From: Gottfriedia sp002574545
GTDB lineage: Bacteria > Bacillota > Bacilli > Bacillales > Bacillaceae_G
DNA length: 64,000 nt
Reading direction: 5' to 3' (one strand)
NCBI GenBank assembly: GCA_052180195.1
Contig: CP197469.1
Positions 33,696-42,842 of the stretch are shown here, piece by piece. The first letter of the stretch is position 1, and the number at the start of each line of letters is the position of its first letter. The position numbers were made by a program, and so were the translations under genes. The notes under the pieces are model-generated. The model saw nothing but the letters and a program-made list of their open reading frames with translations. It was not told the origin of the DNA and did not search any database.

Positions 33696-34028
33696 CTACA
33701 CAATTTGCTTAGAAATATTATGCAGTGAACTTACCCTTTCTCGTTCAGTGTTAAGTGCCCTACTTAAAAGAAAGCTTTGAGATGAGAGACCAGCTAATAT
33801 ACAGTATCCGATTACCATACGCATATCTTTTAACATGTTTTCTGGTATAAATAAAGAAACAAATAATGTTGCAGCTGTTGATCCAAATAAAATATCTGCA
33901 AGAAAACCTAAATAAAAGCCTTTCTTTCGTCTCACGGGGAGCATAATCGTACCTTTGTTAAACAGGATGTGAAAAATAAATCCGGTCACTCCACCAATGA
34001 CAACTGCCAGGACATAGAGTTTAACCAT
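33696..34028 (-). CDS. Small integral membrane protein, DUF4257-like
   Basis: 110 residues with three to four membrane helices and a short loop of basic residues (LPVRRKKGFYLGFLADILFG) after the first. The C-terminus is cytosolic and charged. Layout and the VVIGGVTGFIFH opening resemble DUF4257 proteins of Bacillus, of unknown function; this is a recollection, not a search result. The first ATG (34034) abuts the GGAGG site, so ATG 34028 is chosen. It is followed by the 70-residue gene. Confidence 0.65.
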   Translation of the reverse strand: MVKLYVLAVVIGGVTGFIFHILFNKGTIMLPVRRKKGFYLGFLADILFGSTAATLFVSLFIPENMLKDMRMVIGYCILAGLSSQSFLLSRALNTERERVSSLHNISKQIV

Positions 34029-34326
34029 GTTCATCCTCCATTCTTATTTTTAGGTACAAAAAAAATTCCTACTTTCTTTTCGAGAATAACTTAATCGAAA
34101 TGATCGCAAGGATTGGACAAGTTCTATATAAAAATATGAACAGCTTGTTCTTATTATTATAATAAATTTTCAAAACATTTTGTAAAATTTATCCAATTAT
34201 GACAAAAAATAAGTTAAAAGACCTGAATTTCTAAGTCATCGGATACACTACAAGACTATTTAACTATTTCCCATTACCCTTAATATGATATATTGGAATT
34301 AAAAAGAAGCTAGAGGAGGTTTTAAG

Positions 34327-36087
34327 TTGGCTGTACAAAGAAAATTCAAGAAAATAGTAAATCAATTACGCCATCAAGATCTTTATCAGCGTGCAAAAGG
34401 CATTGACCAACTTAGAAAGTCTCTTCGATCAGGTGCTTCTATTGAATCATTAATATATTTATTAGAAGAAGCGGGAACCAATTTCCCGAAATCAATAGAA
34501 GATTGGGATGATGGAAGCTATCACTTAGTTGGATTTTGTTCAGAGTTCGAATGCGAAGAATTAATAGCTCCAATCGAAAAGAATTTTGAAGCATATAGTG
34601 AACGAGCAAAACTTCAAGCGCTCTATTTATTAATAAGTCTGAAATCAGAGTTAGCAAGAGATGCTTATATACGAATCATTGAAAAAAATAGTAATCAATA
34701 CTCGCTTGATATCGATGTTCAATTCATTTTCGAAGAGACAAATTGGGCTCCGGTACTCGTAAAAAAACTATTACATTTAATCGAAAATGAAGAAACTGCA
34801 ATGTCTATTTTCCATCTGATTCTACTCTGTAAGAGGAATTCAATTCCGCTACCTTTTTCACCCGCTGAGAACGATTATATTACCGAACAAATAAAAGTTT
34901 TATATAAACTTAAACTGGATTCATATTTACATTATGATCAAGACTACAACTTAAAATATGTATACCAAGCTTGGAAGGAATCTTACCTCACCGTTCGAAC
35001 AGAGATGGGTATTTTTCTTCAGTTGATGCAATATTATTATGATGATTGTATTCATGAAAATTTAAAAGAAGCACTTGAGTATAATGATCCTTACTTAAAA
35101 GTGGATGCTGTTATATCATTGATGGAACATGGCGTACAAATCGAAAAAGATATCCTTGATTATTGTGCTCATAATATTGAATCTGCTGTATGGTTTTATA
35201 CGAAATTAAATGAATTTTCAAAGAAAGATATCTATACATTTACAGAAGAGCATCAACATAGTTTCGTGAAAAACAGACTATTTCTTTATTTAATTACTCA
35301 TGAGGACTTTGGTGTGATTCCCGACGAGATCGAAATTATAAAGCGATATGATACTTCAAACTATTATGAACAAGAAGTAACTTATTATTTAACTAAATTT
35401 CGTAGTCAACAAGAAAATTGGGAAGAAAATGACTGGATGGCTGCTTATGTAGGAGCCTATATTACAGAACAAATTCCTAGTCCGCTTTTTTTTGATGAAA
35501 CAATTACAGCATTTACAAAATGGGATCAATACACTGAGGATGAACATAAAACGCAGCTTGAATTATTGAATAAAGAAGAAAATGATAAATTAGGTCAAGA
35601 AGTCATTTTAGAATCAAAACCTAGCTGGCAGTTCGGGACTTATTTTCTAGGTTTTCTATCAGCTGTTCGAACTGGTACTGCTTTTGGCAATCACGATCCT
35701 ATTTATTTTATCTTACTAGCATTACTATGGACTATTTTCTTATATAAAGTATATGCAACAATTCAATTACGAAAGAAGTCTAAAGTAATATTAACAAGTA
35801 GACAGTTAACCTTAAAGAAAGGTAATGAATTGAAGTCAATTGAGCTTCATAAGATTAATCGGATGACGATTGAACTTCGAAAATGGGGTAAAAACGACGG
35901 TAAGAAAGCAGCATATCAACGAAAAGTGAATTATATTGTTTTTTATGATAAAGATGACAAAGAGATTTTATCTATCCCTTCAACTTTTATTAAACCTGAT
36001 TTACTTTTCCTCGAGATAAAATTATTAACTAGTCATTTAGTTGATTCTCCAACTATTGGCGTATTTGAAAATGATGTTAGTGCGTAA
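34327..36087 (+). CDS. Large HEAT-like repeat protein with membrane hairpin and PH-like C-terminus (unknown function)
   Basis: 586 residues. About 430 N-terminal residues are alpha-helical, with HEAT-like units (for example AKLQALYLLISLKSELARDAYIRII and PYLKVDAVISLMEHGVQIEKDILDY). Two membrane helices follow at about 438-455 and 459-480. The last 100 residues (TSRQLTLKKGNELKSIELHKINRMTIEL ... ISIP-like strands) look like a bacterial PH domain. I recognise no named family. The start is TTG 34327 after AGAGGAGG. It is monocistronic, with its own terminator, in a lineage-specific island next to rarA. Confidence 0.7.
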   Translation: MAVQRKFKKIVNQLRHQDLYQRAKGIDQLRKSLRSGASIESLIYLLEEAGTNFPKSIEDWDDGSYHLVGFCSEFECEELIAPIEKNFEAYSERAKLQALYLLISLKSELARDAYIRIIEKNSNQYSLDIDVQFIFEETNWAPVLVKKLLHLIENEETAMSIFHLILLCKRNSIPLPFSPAENDYITEQIKVLYKLKLDSYLHYDQDYNLKYVYQAWKESYLTVRTEMGIFLQLMQYYYDDCIHENLKEALEYNDPYLKVDAVISLMEHGVQIEKDILDYCAHNIESAVWFYTKLNEFSKKDIYTFTEEHQHSFVKNRLFLYLITHEDFGVIPDEIEIIKRYDTSNYYEQEVTYYLTKFRSQQENWEENDWMAAYVGAYITEQIPSPLFFDETITAFTKWDQYTEDEHKTQLELLNKEENDKLGQEVILESKPSWQFGTYFLGFLSAVRTGTAFGNHDPIYFILLALLWTIFLYKVYATIQLRKKSKVILTSRQLTLKKGNELKSIELHKINRMTIELRKWGKNDGKKAAYQRKVNYIVFYDKDDKEILSIPSTFIKPDLLFLEIKLLTSHLVDSPTIGVFENDVSA

Positions 36088-36092
36088 AAGCA

Positions 36093-36121
36093 AAGTCGAG
36101 ACTCGAATCTCGACTTTTTTT
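36093..36121 (+). terminator. Terminator of the HEAT-like protein gene
   Basis: AAGTCGAGA pairs perfectly with TCTCGACTT around a 6-nt loop, followed by T's. Confidence 0.9.
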
Positions 36122-36256
36122 ATTCATGTTCCGTTCATATTAGGGTGTTATCCTATTACTAAAGATTATTATATTCTATATATTTTTACAGAGGACAGGA
36201 TTCTTTATGTTTTCTAAGGAAGGTAGATTAAGCTACCTCCTCATTTATAAATTTAC

Positions 36257-37546
36257 CTAATTACGATTTTTCTTAAACTGCTGTAGTTTTTCAAAAATGG
36301 CTCCGTAACGTTTTTCATTACCTGCTTCTTTTGGTTTGTAGTAAACTTGATTTACTAGTCGATCAGGAAGATATTGTTGATTTACCCAGCCGCCAAAATT
36401 CCCTAAAGGATGATCGTGGGGATAAATATAACCAATCCCATGCCCCATATCCTTTGCACCTGTATAATGACTATCTTTCAAATGCGCTGGAATATCGTCA
36501 TGTAGCCCACTTCTGACATCATTTAAAGCTCGATCAATTGATGTAACACTAGAATTTGATTTGGATGACAAACATAGTTCAATTACCACGTTTGAAAGAA
36601 TAATTCTTGCTTCAGGAAATCCAACTTGCTTTGCGGCTTCACAAGCCAGGACAACCTTCCAAGGTTCGCCAGCTAATCCGATATCCTCGTAAGCAATCAC
36701 TAATAATCTTCGAATAATGCTCGTTAAATCGCCCGCTTCAATGAGCCTCGCCAAATAGTAAAGTGCTGCATTTACATCACTGCCTCGAATACTCTTTTGG
36801 AAACCAGACAATGTGTCGTAATGAAAATCTCCATTTTTATCATGATTAAAACCTTTCGAACGAAGAAATTCATCAATCACTTCATCTTGTACGATAATTG
36901 TTCCATCAGATTCCTTCGGTGACCCGTAGACAATTGACTCTAATATATTTAATGATGATCTTGCGTCACCATTTACGCCGTGAGCAATCTTTAATATTTG
37001 TTCCTCTGATATTTGCACTTGTAAATTTCCTAGTCCTCTTTCTTCGTCTCTTAAAGCTTTATCTAATAATTTATAAATATGTTTTGGTAAAAGCGGTTCT
37101 AATTTTAAAATATGGTTACAGCGTGAGCGTATTGCGCTGTTAACATCGTGATATGGATTCTCAGTAGTTGCTCCAATTAATGTGATAAATCCGCTTTCTA
37201 CATATGATAATAAATAATCCTGTTGTAGCTTAGACCAACGATGTATTTCATCTGCAAAAAGAATGATCTCACCGAACATTTTCGCTTCATGAACAATATC
37301 ATCAAGTTCTTTTTTACCAGAAGTAGTCGCATTTACAGTTACAAAACGTTTATCGACAGTACCTGCAATTGCATGGGCAAACGAAGTCTTACCAATTCCA
37401 GGTTCTCCGTGTATTAACATTGAAGGAACTCGTCCGCTATGTATTAATCGATATAACGCTGATTCTTTTCCGATAATTTTTTCCTGACCAATTAACTCAT
37501 CAATCGTCCTTGGTCTCATACGATATGCTAGAGGTTCATGACTCAT
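36257..37546 (-). CDS. rarA: Replication-associated recombination protein RarA (MgsA)
   Basis: 429 residues, AAA+ ATPase related to clamp loaders. It has Walker A GEPGIGKTS, Walker B ILFADEIHRW, sensor 1 GATTENP and a lid with SRCNHIL. The C-terminal tetramerisation part has LSGFQKSIRGSDVNAALYYLARLIEAGD and the conserved end (YKPKEAGNEKRYGAIFEKLQQFK). It acts at stalled forks. The open frame extends 24 codons further, but AAGGAGGG places the start at ATG 37546. It matches B. subtilis yrvN between tcdA and cymR. Confidence 0.95.
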   Translation of the reverse strand: MSHEPLAYRMRPRTIDELIGQEKIIGKESALYRLIHSGRVPSMLIHGEPGIGKTSFAHAIAGTVDKRFVTVNATTSGKKELDDIVHEAKMFGEIILFADEIHRWSKLQQDYLLSYVESGFITLIGATTENPYHDVNSAIRSRCNHILKLEPLLPKHIYKLLDKALRDEERGLGNLQVQISEEQILKIAHGVNGDARSSLNILESIVYGSPKESDGTIIVQDEVIDEFLRSKGFNHDKNGDFHYDTLSGFQKSIRGSDVNAALYYLARLIEAGDLTSIIRRLLVIAYEDIGLAGEPWKVVLACEAAKQVGFPEARIILSNVVIELCLSSKSNSSVTSIDRALNDVRSGLHDDIPAHLKDSHYTGAKDMGHGIGYIYPHDHPLGNFGGWVNQQYLPDRLVNQVYYKPKEAGNEKRYGAIFEKLQQFKKNRN

Positions 37547-37684
37547 TTTTCTCCCTCCTTTATAACTCTTTTTACTATTGTAATTGAATTGGAAACATTT
37601 TTCATCTGCACCATGCAAATAATTAATTTTACTAACAATTTATTTGGTGAAGATAATAATAGATGAAATAAAGAAGGTGAAAAA

Positions 37685-38116
37685 ATGAATGCTCAGAAAA
37701 CAAAATGGTCACTTGAAGATGAAAACATATTAATTGAGCTAGTTGAAAAATATGAAAGTAAAGGTAAATCGAAACAAGAAGCATTCGAAATGGTTGCTAA
37801 TATTATTAATCGGACAAAGGCAGCATGTGCTTCTAGATACCGAAAACTATCAAAAGATCAAGTTAGAGAAATAAATAATCCTAAAGAAGGTACTAAATTA
37901 AATAAACCTGTAAATCCTCCTTTATTAAATTTAGAAATGATTATCGAATTCTTATTGAATTTTGAACAAAATCAACAAGTTTCAAAGGAGAATATACTGT
38001 TAAAAGAAAGAGTAGAAAAATTAAAAAATGAAAATGAACATTTAACTAAAAAAATGGTTAATCTAAAAACATTAATCCAAAAGAAACAAAATATATTAAT
38101 CAATCTAGCAGAATAA
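37685..38116 (+). CDS. SANT/Myb-like DNA-binding protein, RsfA-like
   Basis: 143 residues. A Myb/SANT-type helix-turn-helix lies at about 5-58 (KWSLEDENILIELVEKYESKGKSKQEAFEMVANIINRTKAACASRYRKL). Its spacing of tryptophan and the RTKAAC turn resemble RsfA, a prespore regulator of Bacillus. A linker and a coiled coil (about 98-140, heptads of Leu/Ile with many Lys/Glu) follow and probably dimerise it. The role is inferred to be transcriptional control, perhaps in sporulation. An AAGGTG ribosome site precedes the ATG. Confidence 0.7.
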   Translation: MNAQKTKWSLEDENILIELVEKYESKGKSKQEAFEMVANIINRTKAACASRYRKLSKDQVREINNPKEGTKLNKPVNPPLLNLEMIIEFLLNFEQNQQVSKENILLKERVEKLKNENEHLTKKMVNLKTLIQKKQNILINLAE

Positions 38117-38215
38117 ATTTGGACAAAATAATGTAAAACATTCACAGTATATTATGAATTGCTATATTGTATAATGTAGTAACAAATGGCATGTATTAGT
38201 AAGGAGTATATTTTG

Positions 38216-38434
38216 ATGAATTGGAAAAAAGGCGGTTTATGGATTATCATATTTTTTATTATTAAAGGTACACTATCTACGCTTTTAATTATTACTGGTG
38301 CAAAATACTTTAACTTATCATATCTTCAAATTTTACTTCTTGTAGTCGGACTATTAATTATTTCTCTAATTGGACGTCAATTTGTGAGAAGACGTAAAAA
38401 TAGCGCGAAAAATGAGAAGGATTTAACTATGTAA
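38216..38434 (+). CDS. Hypothetical small membrane protein (two helices)
   Basis: 72 residues with two membrane helices (about 7-27 and 33-52) and a basic, cytoplasmic tail (RQFVRRRKNSAKNEKD). The sequence shows no family motif. The open frame starts earlier, but AAGGAG at 38201-38206 supports ATG 38216 (or TTG 38213). It lies 100 bases after the SANT-like gene on the same strand and ends near a shared terminator. Confidence 0.65.
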   Translation: MNWKKGGLWIIIFFIIKGTLSTLLIITGAKYFNLSYLQILLLVVGLLIISLIGRQFVRRRKNSAKNEKDLTM

Positions 38435-38458
38435 CCCTCTAGGGTAATGTGTCCGAAC

Positions 38459-38493
38459 TAAAAACCCCCAATAAATTTTGGGGGTCATTTTTA
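38459..38493. terminator. Bidirectional terminator
   Basis: ACCCCCAA pairs with TTGGGGGT around a 6-nt loop with A's before and T's after. It lies between two convergent genes. Confidence 0.88.
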
Positions 38494-38739
38494 CTTACTA
38501 GGCTTACGTTTATTCATTTCAATCGATTCCTCATCATTCACAACACCATCATTGCCAACCCTACCATTTTTCTCAACAACATTATTTTTCTTTTGATACT
38601 TGACATTAATCCGATTAGATAAATTGTCTACATGTTGCTGTTGTGGATCTTTTTCCACGTCACTTGTACTATTACAAGCAGTTAATAATGTTAAAGATAA
38701 CGCGAAAGTGCAAAATACTTTCAAGGCTCTATTCAACAT
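38491..38739 (-). CDS. Hypothetical lipoprotein
   Basis: 82 residues. A signal peptide with basic start and hydrophobic core leads to the lipobox LTAC (Cys at about residue 22), so the mature protein should be lipid-anchored outside the membrane. The remaining 60 residues are polar, rich in Asn, Lys, Glu and Asp, and probably unstructured. No function can be assigned. The TTG at 38742 is part of the ribosome-site spacer; GGAGGTG supports ATG 38739. Confidence 0.75.
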   Translation of the reverse strand: MLNRALKVFCTFALSLTLLTACNSTSDVEKDPQQQHVDNLSNRINVKYQKKNNVVEKNGRVGNDGVVNDEESIEMNKRKPSK

Positions 38740-38778
38740 CAAACACCTCCTATTGAAGGTAGTTTTTGCATTAATAAA

Positions 38779-38813
38779 TAAAAAACTGTAGGAAATTACT
38801 TCCTACAGTCAGT
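38779..38813 (-). terminator. Terminator of tcdA
   Basis: A perfect 10-bp stem ACTGTAGGAA/TTCCTACAGT is followed by T's on the minus strand, seven bases after the stop. Confidence 0.85.
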
Positions 38814-38819
38814 GTGTGG

Positions 38820-39587
38820 TTATTCTTTACCTACACGCTTAATTTCAATATCCTTTATTAATTCACGTACTGCATGACTAGCTGCGATTAAGCCAGCAAC
38901 TGATGGTACAAAGGCATTTGAAGATGGTGGCATTTTTGCTTTACGTATTTTTGTATTTTCATCTGGTACGATTTCTTTACGTACATCTTCACGAATAACA
39001 ATAGGACTTTCGTCTGAATAGACAACTGTTACTCCTTTTTGAATGCCTTCTTTACGAAGTTTAGTTCGAATAACCTTTGCAATTGGATCATGAGTTGTTT
39101 TTGATATATCAGCAATTTTAAATCGAGTTGGATCCATTTTATTCGCAGCACCCATACTTGAAATCAGTGGAATTCCACGACGACGACATTCTTTAATTAA
39201 GTGAATTTTATATGTAATTGTATCAGACGCATCAATTACAAAATCTAATGGAACTTCGAAAAACTTTTCAAATGTTTCTTCTGTATAAAACATTCTATGT
39301 GTAATTACTTCGCACTCAGGATTAATCTCAAGAATACGTTGTTTCATCATTTCTACTTTAGGCTCTCCAACTGTTGATAATAAAGCATGAATTTGTCTAT
39401 TCACATTTGTAATATCAATAACATCTTTATCAACTAGAATTAAACGGCCGACTCCTGAACGTGCTAAAGCTTCTGCAGCAAATGAGCCAACGCCTCCAAT
39501 ACCTAAAATAGCTACCGTACTGTTTTGTAATCGCTCTAAACCTGCTTTACCAAAAGCAAGCTCATTACGAGAAAATTGGTGTAACAT
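38820..39587 (-). CDS. tcdA: tRNA threonylcarbamoyladenosine dehydratase
   Basis: 255 residues of the E1-like ThiF/MoeB superfamily. The adenylate-binding motif is GIGGVGSFAAEALARSGVGRLILVDKD, followed by NVNRQIHAL and DASDTITYKIHLI. TcdA (CsdL, B. subtilis YrvM) converts t6A at position 37 of ANN-decoding tRNAs to its cyclic ct6A form, using ATP. It lies between aspS and rarA as in B. subtilis. On the minus strand a TTGATG / TATATT pair with an 18-base spacer in the 165-base upstream gap is a possible promoter. Confidence 0.94.
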   Translation of the reverse strand: MLHQFSRNELAFGKAGLERLQNSTVAILGIGGVGSFAAEALARSGVGRLILVDKDVIDITNVNRQIHALLSTVGEPKVEMMKQRILEINPECEVITHRMFYTEETFEKFFEVPLDFVIDASDTITYKIHLIKECRRRGIPLISSMGAANKMDPTRFKIADISKTTHDPIAKVIRTKLRKEGIQKGVTVVYSDESPIVIREDVRKEIVPDENTKIRKAKMPPSSNAFVPSVAGLIAASHAVRELIKDIEIKRVGKE

Positions 39588-39707
39588 TTATTCAACTCCC
39601 ACTATCTTAATCAGATTACAATGATTTAAATATACATGATACAAGCTATTGACATCAAGCTTGATTTAAAGAATATCAAAATTTTTCTTAATCTCCCAAC
39701 AAGAAAA

Positions 39708-39750
39708 AGGAAAGGAGTAAGAAAATGAATTCCTTCACCCTTCCTTTTTA
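39708..39750 (-). terminator. Terminator of hisS-aspS (imperfect)
   Basis: AAAAGGAA-GG..GT pairs with AC..CC-TTCCTTTT around the middle, directly after the aspS stop. The stem has bulges. Confidence 0.5.
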
Positions 39751-39752
39751 TT

Positions 39753-41522
39753 TTACTCTTCTACAGTTGTTTTTAACGCTAATTCTTCTAATTGTCCAGA
39801 AGAAACTGGGCTTGGTGCATTTGTTAATAAACAACTTGCTGAAGCTGTTTTAGGGAATGCTATTGTGTCTCGTAAATTTGAGCGACCTGCAAGTAACATA
39901 ACAATACGGTCTAAACCTAACGCAATTCCTCCGTGTGGTGGAGTTCCGTATTCAAATGCTTCCATTAAGAAACCAAATTGTTCTTGTGCTTCTTCTTCAG
40001 AAAATCCTAAGCATTTGAACATTTTTTCTTGTACGTCTCTTTCGTAAATTCGAACTGATCCTCCACCAAGTTCGTAACCATTTAATACTAGGTCATACGC
40101 TTGAGCTTTTACGCTACCTGGATCTGTGTCCAATTTATCAATATCTTCACGAACAGGTGAAGTGAATGGATGATGAGCAGCAAAATAACGATTTAACTCT
40201 GCATCATATTCAAGTAATGGCCAGTCAGTAACCCATAAGAAATTGAATTTAGATTGATCAATTAAATCTAAGTCTTTACCTAGTTTTAATCGAAGTGCAC
40301 CTAAGCTATTTGCAACTACAGAAGCATCCGAAGCTACGAATAAAATTAAGTCTCCTGCTTCAGCTTCTACAGCTAATTTTAATGTAGCAAACTCTTCTTC
40401 ACTAAAGAATTTAGCGATTGGACCTTTGAAACCATCTTCTTCAAGTTTTAACCAAGCAAGACCTTTTGCTCCATAACGACCGGCATATTCTTGAAGACCA
40501 TCGATGTCTTTTCGAGAATAATTTGCTGCTTGACCTTTTACATTTAAACATTTTACTTGCCCACCGTTTTCAACAGCTGAAGTAAATACTTTAAATCCAC
40601 TTTCTTTAGCGAACGATGAAACATCAATTAACTCTAATCCAAAACGAGTATCAGGCTTATCAGAACCGTAACGATTCATCGCTTCCTCATAGCTCATACG
40701 TGGAAGTGGCGTTACTAGTTCAACACCTTTTGTTTCTTTCATCATTTTAACCATCATTCTTTCAGACATTTCCATTATTTCCTCTTGAGAAAGGAAGCTA
40801 GTTTCAATGTCTATTTGAGTAAATTCTGGTTGACGATCAGCACGTAAATCTTCATCACGGAAGCATCGCGCAATTTGGAAATAGCGTTCAAATCCTGAAA
40901 CCATTAATAATTGTTTAAAAATTTGCGGTGATTGTGGTAATGCATAAAACTCACCAGGATGTACACGACTAGGTACTAAATAGTCACGAGCTCCTTCTGG
41001 TGTACTCTTCGTTAAAATTGGCGTTTCAACTTCTAAGAAGTCTTCACCATCTAAGAAATCACGAATTGATTTTGTAATTTTTGAACGTAATTTAAATGTG
41101 TCATACATAACAGGACGACGTAAATCTAAATAACGATATTTTAAACGAAGGTCTTCTGCTACTTCCGTTTTATTTTCGATTGCAAATGGAGGATTCTTAG
41201 CTTTATTAATAATCTCAAGCTTTTCAACAGAAACTTCGATTGCTCCCGTTTCAAGATTTGTATTCGCTGTACCTTCACCACGAGATACGACTTTCCCGTG
41301 AACGTGAAGAATGAATTCATTACGTACAGTTTCAGCTAGCGCTAAAGCTTCACCTGAAGTTTCAGGATTAAAAACGATTTGTACAAGTCCAGAACGGTCA
41401 CGTAAATCAATAAAGATTAATCCACCTAAATCACGTCTTTTTTGTACCCATCCTTTAAGAGTTACACTTTGACCAATATGTGATTCTCTTAATTCACCAC
41501 ATAAATGCGTTCGTTGTTCCAT
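39753..41522 (-). CDS. aspS: Aspartyl-tRNA synthetase
   Basis: 589 residues, bacterial type. An N-terminal OB-fold anticodon-binding domain (about 1-100, GWVQKRRDLGGLIFIDLRDRSG) precedes class II motif 2 (FYALPQSPQIFKQLLMVSGFERYFQIARCFRDEDLRADRQPEFTQ). The inserted GAD domain (about 290-420) and motif 3 (GIALGLDRIVMLLAG) follow. Whether it is discriminating or also charges tRNA-Asn cannot be read here. GGGGGAATT places the start at ATG 41522. It follows hisS by 19 bases and shares its T-box. Confidence 0.96.
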   Translation of the reverse strand: MEQRTHLCGELRESHIGQSVTLKGWVQKRRDLGGLIFIDLRDRSGLVQIVFNPETSGEALALAETVRNEFILHVHGKVVSRGEGTANTNLETGAIEVSVEKLEIINKAKNPPFAIENKTEVAEDLRLKYRYLDLRRPVMYDTFKLRSKITKSIRDFLDGEDFLEVETPILTKSTPEGARDYLVPSRVHPGEFYALPQSPQIFKQLLMVSGFERYFQIARCFRDEDLRADRQPEFTQIDIETSFLSQEEIMEMSERMMVKMMKETKGVELVTPLPRMSYEEAMNRYGSDKPDTRFGLELIDVSSFAKESGFKVFTSAVENGGQVKCLNVKGQAANYSRKDIDGLQEYAGRYGAKGLAWLKLEEDGFKGPIAKFFSEEEFATLKLAVEAEAGDLILFVASDASVVANSLGALRLKLGKDLDLIDQSKFNFLWVTDWPLLEYDAELNRYFAAHHPFTSPVREDIDKLDTDPGSVKAQAYDLVLNGYELGGGSVRIYERDVQEKMFKCLGFSEEEAQEQFGFLMEAFEYGTPPHGGIALGLDRIVMLLAGRSNLRDTIAFPKTASASCLLTNAPSPVSSGQLEELALKTTVEE

Positions 41523-41541
41523 TTTCAATTCCCCCATTTGA

Positions 41542-42807
41542 TTATTTAGAGCTTACGTATTTTACAAAGATGTCTAATGCAACTTCTTCTTGTGCACCAG
41601 TCTCCTGGTCTTTTAAATTAATGACTCCTCGAGATAATTCTTCCTCACCTAGAATCGCTACATATTTTGCTTTATAACGTTCCGCTGCTTTGAATTGAGC
41701 TTTTATTTTACGATCTTGGTAATCTTTTTCACAAACAAGACCAGCTTTACGCAATTGATATAAAATTGCAGTTGCTTCTTTTTTCACTTCTTCTCCAATT
41801 CCGATAATGAATACATCCATTTCTTGTTGAATTGGTAGTTCAATTCCTTCTGTTTCAAGCGCTAAAATTAAACGCTCTATACTTAACGCGAAACCAATAC
41901 CAGGCGTATTCGGACCTCCGATTTCTTCAACTAATCCGTTATAGCGACCGCCACCACTTAAAGTTGAAATTGTACCGAATCCTTTTCCTTCTAACATAAT
42001 TTCAAATACAGTGTGATTATAATAATCTAAACCACGTACTAAATTTGCATCAATTTCAAACGGAATTTTCATAGTTGTTAAGTAAGATTGAACAGCCTCG
42101 AAATAGTTCTTAGATTCTTCGTTTAAATATTCTAAAATCGAAGGTGCTGTCTTCATCGAAGGGTGATCATGATCTTTTTTACAATCTAATACACGTAATG
42201 GATTCGTTTCTAAACGATTTTTACAATCATTACACAACTCATGTGCTACCGGTTTAAAATGATTAACAAGTGCTTCACGGTGCGCTTTACGGCTATCTAA
42301 GTCACCCAAACTATTAAGAACTAACTTAACATTTTTCAAACCAAGACCACGATATAAATCCATAGATAGCGCTAATACTTCTGCATCGATAGAAGGATCA
42401 TTACTACCTAAAGCTTCGATACCAAACTGTACGAACTGACGATAGCGACCCGCCTGTGGACGTTCATAACGGAACATAGGACCGATATAGTACAACTTAG
42501 TAGGTTGATTACTATTTCCAAACATTTTATTTTCAACATAAGATCGAGCGATTGACGCTGTACCTTCTGGACGTAATGTTAATTGACGATCTCCGCGATC
42601 TGTAAATGTGTACATTTCTTTTTGAACAATATCTGTTGTATCTCCAACACCACGTTGGAATAACTCGGTATGTTCAAAGATTGGTGTACGAATTTCGTTA
42701 TAGTTATATCGTTTACATAAGTCTCTAGCAAACTTTTCAATATACTGCCATTTTTCAATTGTACCTGGTAAAAGATCCTGAGTACCTCTTGGGATATTAA
42801 TCGACAT
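41542..42807 (-). CDS. hisS: Histidyl-tRNA synthetase
   Basis: 421 residues. The opening IPRGTQDLLPG and motif 2 (FRYERPQAGRYRQFVQFGIEALG) are class II. The histidine-specific motifs are LVRGLDYYNHTVFE and GGGRYNGLVEEIGG. Residues 325-421 form the anticodon-binding domain. The gene is first in a hisS-aspS operon behind a T-box whose specifier bases contain both an Asp and a His codon. A GGAGG site precedes the ATG. Confidence 0.96.
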   Translation of the reverse strand: MSINIPRGTQDLLPGTIEKWQYIEKFARDLCKRYNYNEIRTPIFEHTELFQRGVGDTTDIVQKEMYTFTDRGDRQLTLRPEGTASIARSYVENKMFGNSNQPTKLYYIGPMFRYERPQAGRYRQFVQFGIEALGSNDPSIDAEVLALSMDLYRGLGLKNVKLVLNSLGDLDSRKAHREALVNHFKPVAHELCNDCKNRLETNPLRVLDCKKDHDHPSMKTAPSILEYLNEESKNYFEAVQSYLTTMKIPFEIDANLVRGLDYYNHTVFEIMLEGKGFGTISTLSGGGRYNGLVEEIGGPNTPGIGFALSIERLILALETEGIELPIQQEMDVFIIGIGEEVKKEATAILYQLRKAGLVCEKDYQDRKIKAQFKAAERYKAKYVAILGEEELSRGVINLKDQETGAQEEVALDIFVKYVSSK

Positions 42808-42842
42808 TGTAAATCCTCCTAAATAAACCTTTATAAATACAA

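Noticed and set aside
39588..39752. 6S RNA (bsrA) gene expected near aspS-tcdA in Bacillus
   Set aside because: The 165-base gap has no sequence with the long closing stem and central bubble of 6S RNA; only terminator and promoter-like pieces are visible.
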